From: Euborellia annulipes | Taxonomy: Eukaryota > Arthropoda > Insecta > Dermaptera > Anisolabididae | DNA: 64,000 nucleotides | Assembly: GCA_023213315.1 (NCBI GenBank) | Contig: JAKCPI010028314.1 | Coordinates: 1-64,000, forward strand | Direction of reading: 5' to 3' | Part shown: piece after piece, positions 62,431 through 64,000 of the stretch | Position numbering within the stretch: the first letter of the stretch is position 1 | How the letters are laid out: each line of letters begins with the position of its first letter | The notes under the pieces: model-generated | What the model was told of the DNA's origin: nothing | The model's input: only the letters and a program-made list of their open reading frames with translations | Database searches by the model: none | Translations under genes and position numbers: made by a program

Positions 62431-62760
62431 TGCTGTTCTCCAAACAAAGTTTTAACAGCGACGTTAACACGTTGCTTTTATTTCAAAGCTATCAAAATCA
62501 TAACCTTACTTTTTAGGTTAACGACGCCATGTTTATTTTAAACACGACGTTAAAATATTAAAGGCCCTAGACATGGCATTAAATTTTAACACTATTTACT
62601 AAATGTTAATGCTTTGGCTTTAAATTTTTGTTTACAGAATAGCTATTTGAGACAAGGAAGTGATTTTGAATAGCATTTTTTAACGCTGATTGTTTTTACA
62701 TTACTTTTTAACACCCATTTGTTTATTTTAAATTTTAACGCCTGTTTTTAGAATGAGTGC
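62431..62760. repeat. Cluster of TTAAC(G) motifs
   Basis: TTTTAACGC, TTTTAACAC, GTTAACACG, GGTTAACGACG and ACGACGTTAAAAT recur in both orientations, like subterminal repeats of a DNA transposon, but no convincing termini are seen. Confidence 0.4.
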
Positions 62761-63208
62761 GATATCTTTTTTGTCCACCATACTCGCCTTTATAACACCT
62801 TATAGTAATGATGTTATCTTGTTTTCTTTTTTTTTCTCTGACTATAGTAGGCTACTCTCTTCCTTTTTTTAATTAAATTTACTTGATATTTAATTAATTG
62901 AAATTATTGATTGATTAAATTTAGATTTCTAAAAATAAAAAGCTCTCTCTTTGCCTCTTTCTTGTTCAATTAATGGAATTGACTCAATTTGATCTTGTAC
63001 GTTTTCCTTGATTAAGTGGATGAAGAAAGAAAGAAAAAAAAAAAAAAGAAAGTGAACAAAAAAAGAAAAAAAAGACCATCATCATCCCTCGGGAACTTGC
63101 ACATCTTCTATCTATCGCATTATACGCTGCAGGCGTAAGGTTTTGGAGGGAAATTTATGGCCTTTAGCCGAGAGAATGCCAAAGGGCTGCTCCAACATGT
63201 TTCTCACA

Positions 63209-63243
<35 letters not shown>

Positions 63244-64000
63244 TTCACCAAGATATGAATGTTAATATGAATAGCTTTACTTTATTTTTGCCCTTTTATT
63301 GTCCTTTAAAAAAAAAAGATTCTTTTCAAGCCTTTTTTTTTAATAAAAATAAAAAATAAATTTAAATACATATTACATAAATTAAAATTATCATTTTTTC
63401 TATATCGTATAAATAAAATTTTATTCCAATGCATTAATGAATAATTCATAAATGCTGAGATAGATGGGTACAAATATCAAGAGTTAGGTGAGTTTACTTT
63501 TTCCCCATAAAATAAAACTATTTGCAAAATTTATTTTCTCATAATATTTAATCTCCGTTTCAATTTGTCATTCGTTCTCCTATCTCTCTCTCTCCCTCTT
63601 TGCAATCTTATATTTAAAAAAAAAAAATTCCAATTTATTTCGTTAGGCAAAATAGAATATTCCAATTTTATCTCTTTCTTCCTCTCTCTCCGTCGTAAAA
63701 TAAATAATAATTTTAAAAAATATTCGTTTCGGATATTATAATTTTTTTTTTTTTTTTATTTATTTCCGTACCTTTGAGGCCATTAAATAAATAAAATATT
63801 ATTCAGAAAAAAAAAAAAAAAAAAATATTAAAGATAAATATTTCATTACATTTTTTAAAAGATCCATAACTGAAAGGTTTTTTTTTTTAAAATATAATTA
63901 CAGTGGATATTTCGTATCTCAATTATTCTTTCCGGCTAATTCGTACAAATTTGCCGGTTTCCAGAGAAATTTTTTTAAATATATTACTCCCGTTAATAAT
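62761..64000. other. No gene; simple repeats
   Basis: AT-rich unique sequence with (ATT)n at about 63209-63241, several A and T runs (63047, 63743, 63810) and CT-rich tracts near 63578. No coding or RNA signal. Confidence 0.5.

Overview
This is eukaryotic, probably arthropod or other invertebrate, nuclear DNA. It is strongly AT-rich, full of microsatellites and long A, T, G and C runs, and built mostly from nested transposable elements. No bacterial-type gene organisation, operon, CRISPR array, rRNA gene or intact tRNA gene is visible. The only substantial protein-coding sequence is a Ty3/Gypsy-type LTR retrotransposon entering from the left edge (1-4027). It has a damaged gag, a long protease-RT-RNase H frame, an integrase frame and a 3' LTR; the 5' LTR lies outside the window. 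Most other open frames are chance or repeat-derived.

The remaining 60 kb looks like intronic or intergenic DNA. One 96-bp segment (15817-15912) has a good splice acceptor and donor and is open in two frames, so it may be a single internal exon of a host gene with very large introns. A weak first-exon-like segment (6187-6376) and a small CpG-rich promoter-like patch (about 34930-34975) are also noted.

The repeats fall into recognisable groups. (1) hAT-type elements with 8-bp target duplications: 4906-5413, 5049-5234, 22445-22696, 45590-45851, 52928-53195, 54307-55659, 58136-58392 and a variant at 9712-10164. (2) PIF/Harbinger-like MITEs with TTA or TAA duplications: 9062-9618, 15048-15414, 27946-29162, 28802-29097. 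(3) Tc1/mariner or pogo-like elements: 4689-4878, 17279-17904. (4) A small Helitron, 57316-57797. (5) tRNA-derived SINEs of at least three types, several with 9-15 bp target duplications. (6) A very abundant hairpin-ended repeat, here called HER, with about 30 full or partial copies: about 0.66 kb short form, 1.03 kb long form and a 167-bp minimal form. (7) A set of foldback elements (FB) whose inverted arms carry hammerhead-ribozyme-like cores (CTGANGA, then stem II, GAAA, ACGTC, with flanking stem I complementarity).

Groups 6 and 7 are the best candidates for something undescribed. HER ends in two different hairpins sharing the 13-mer ACTTTCTCTTACC and sits between T-tracts. FB elements carry outward-facing ribozyme-like motifs and have 10-15 bp target duplications, which recalls Penelope-like retroelements and animal retrozymes. 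Nesting gives a local relative chronology: SINE within HER within pogo-like; FB within HER; hAT and SINE-C within HER; hAT within SINE; Harbinger MITE and SINEs within a larger Harbinger element. All family names beyond superfamily are working labels for this window; nothing was compared with a database.
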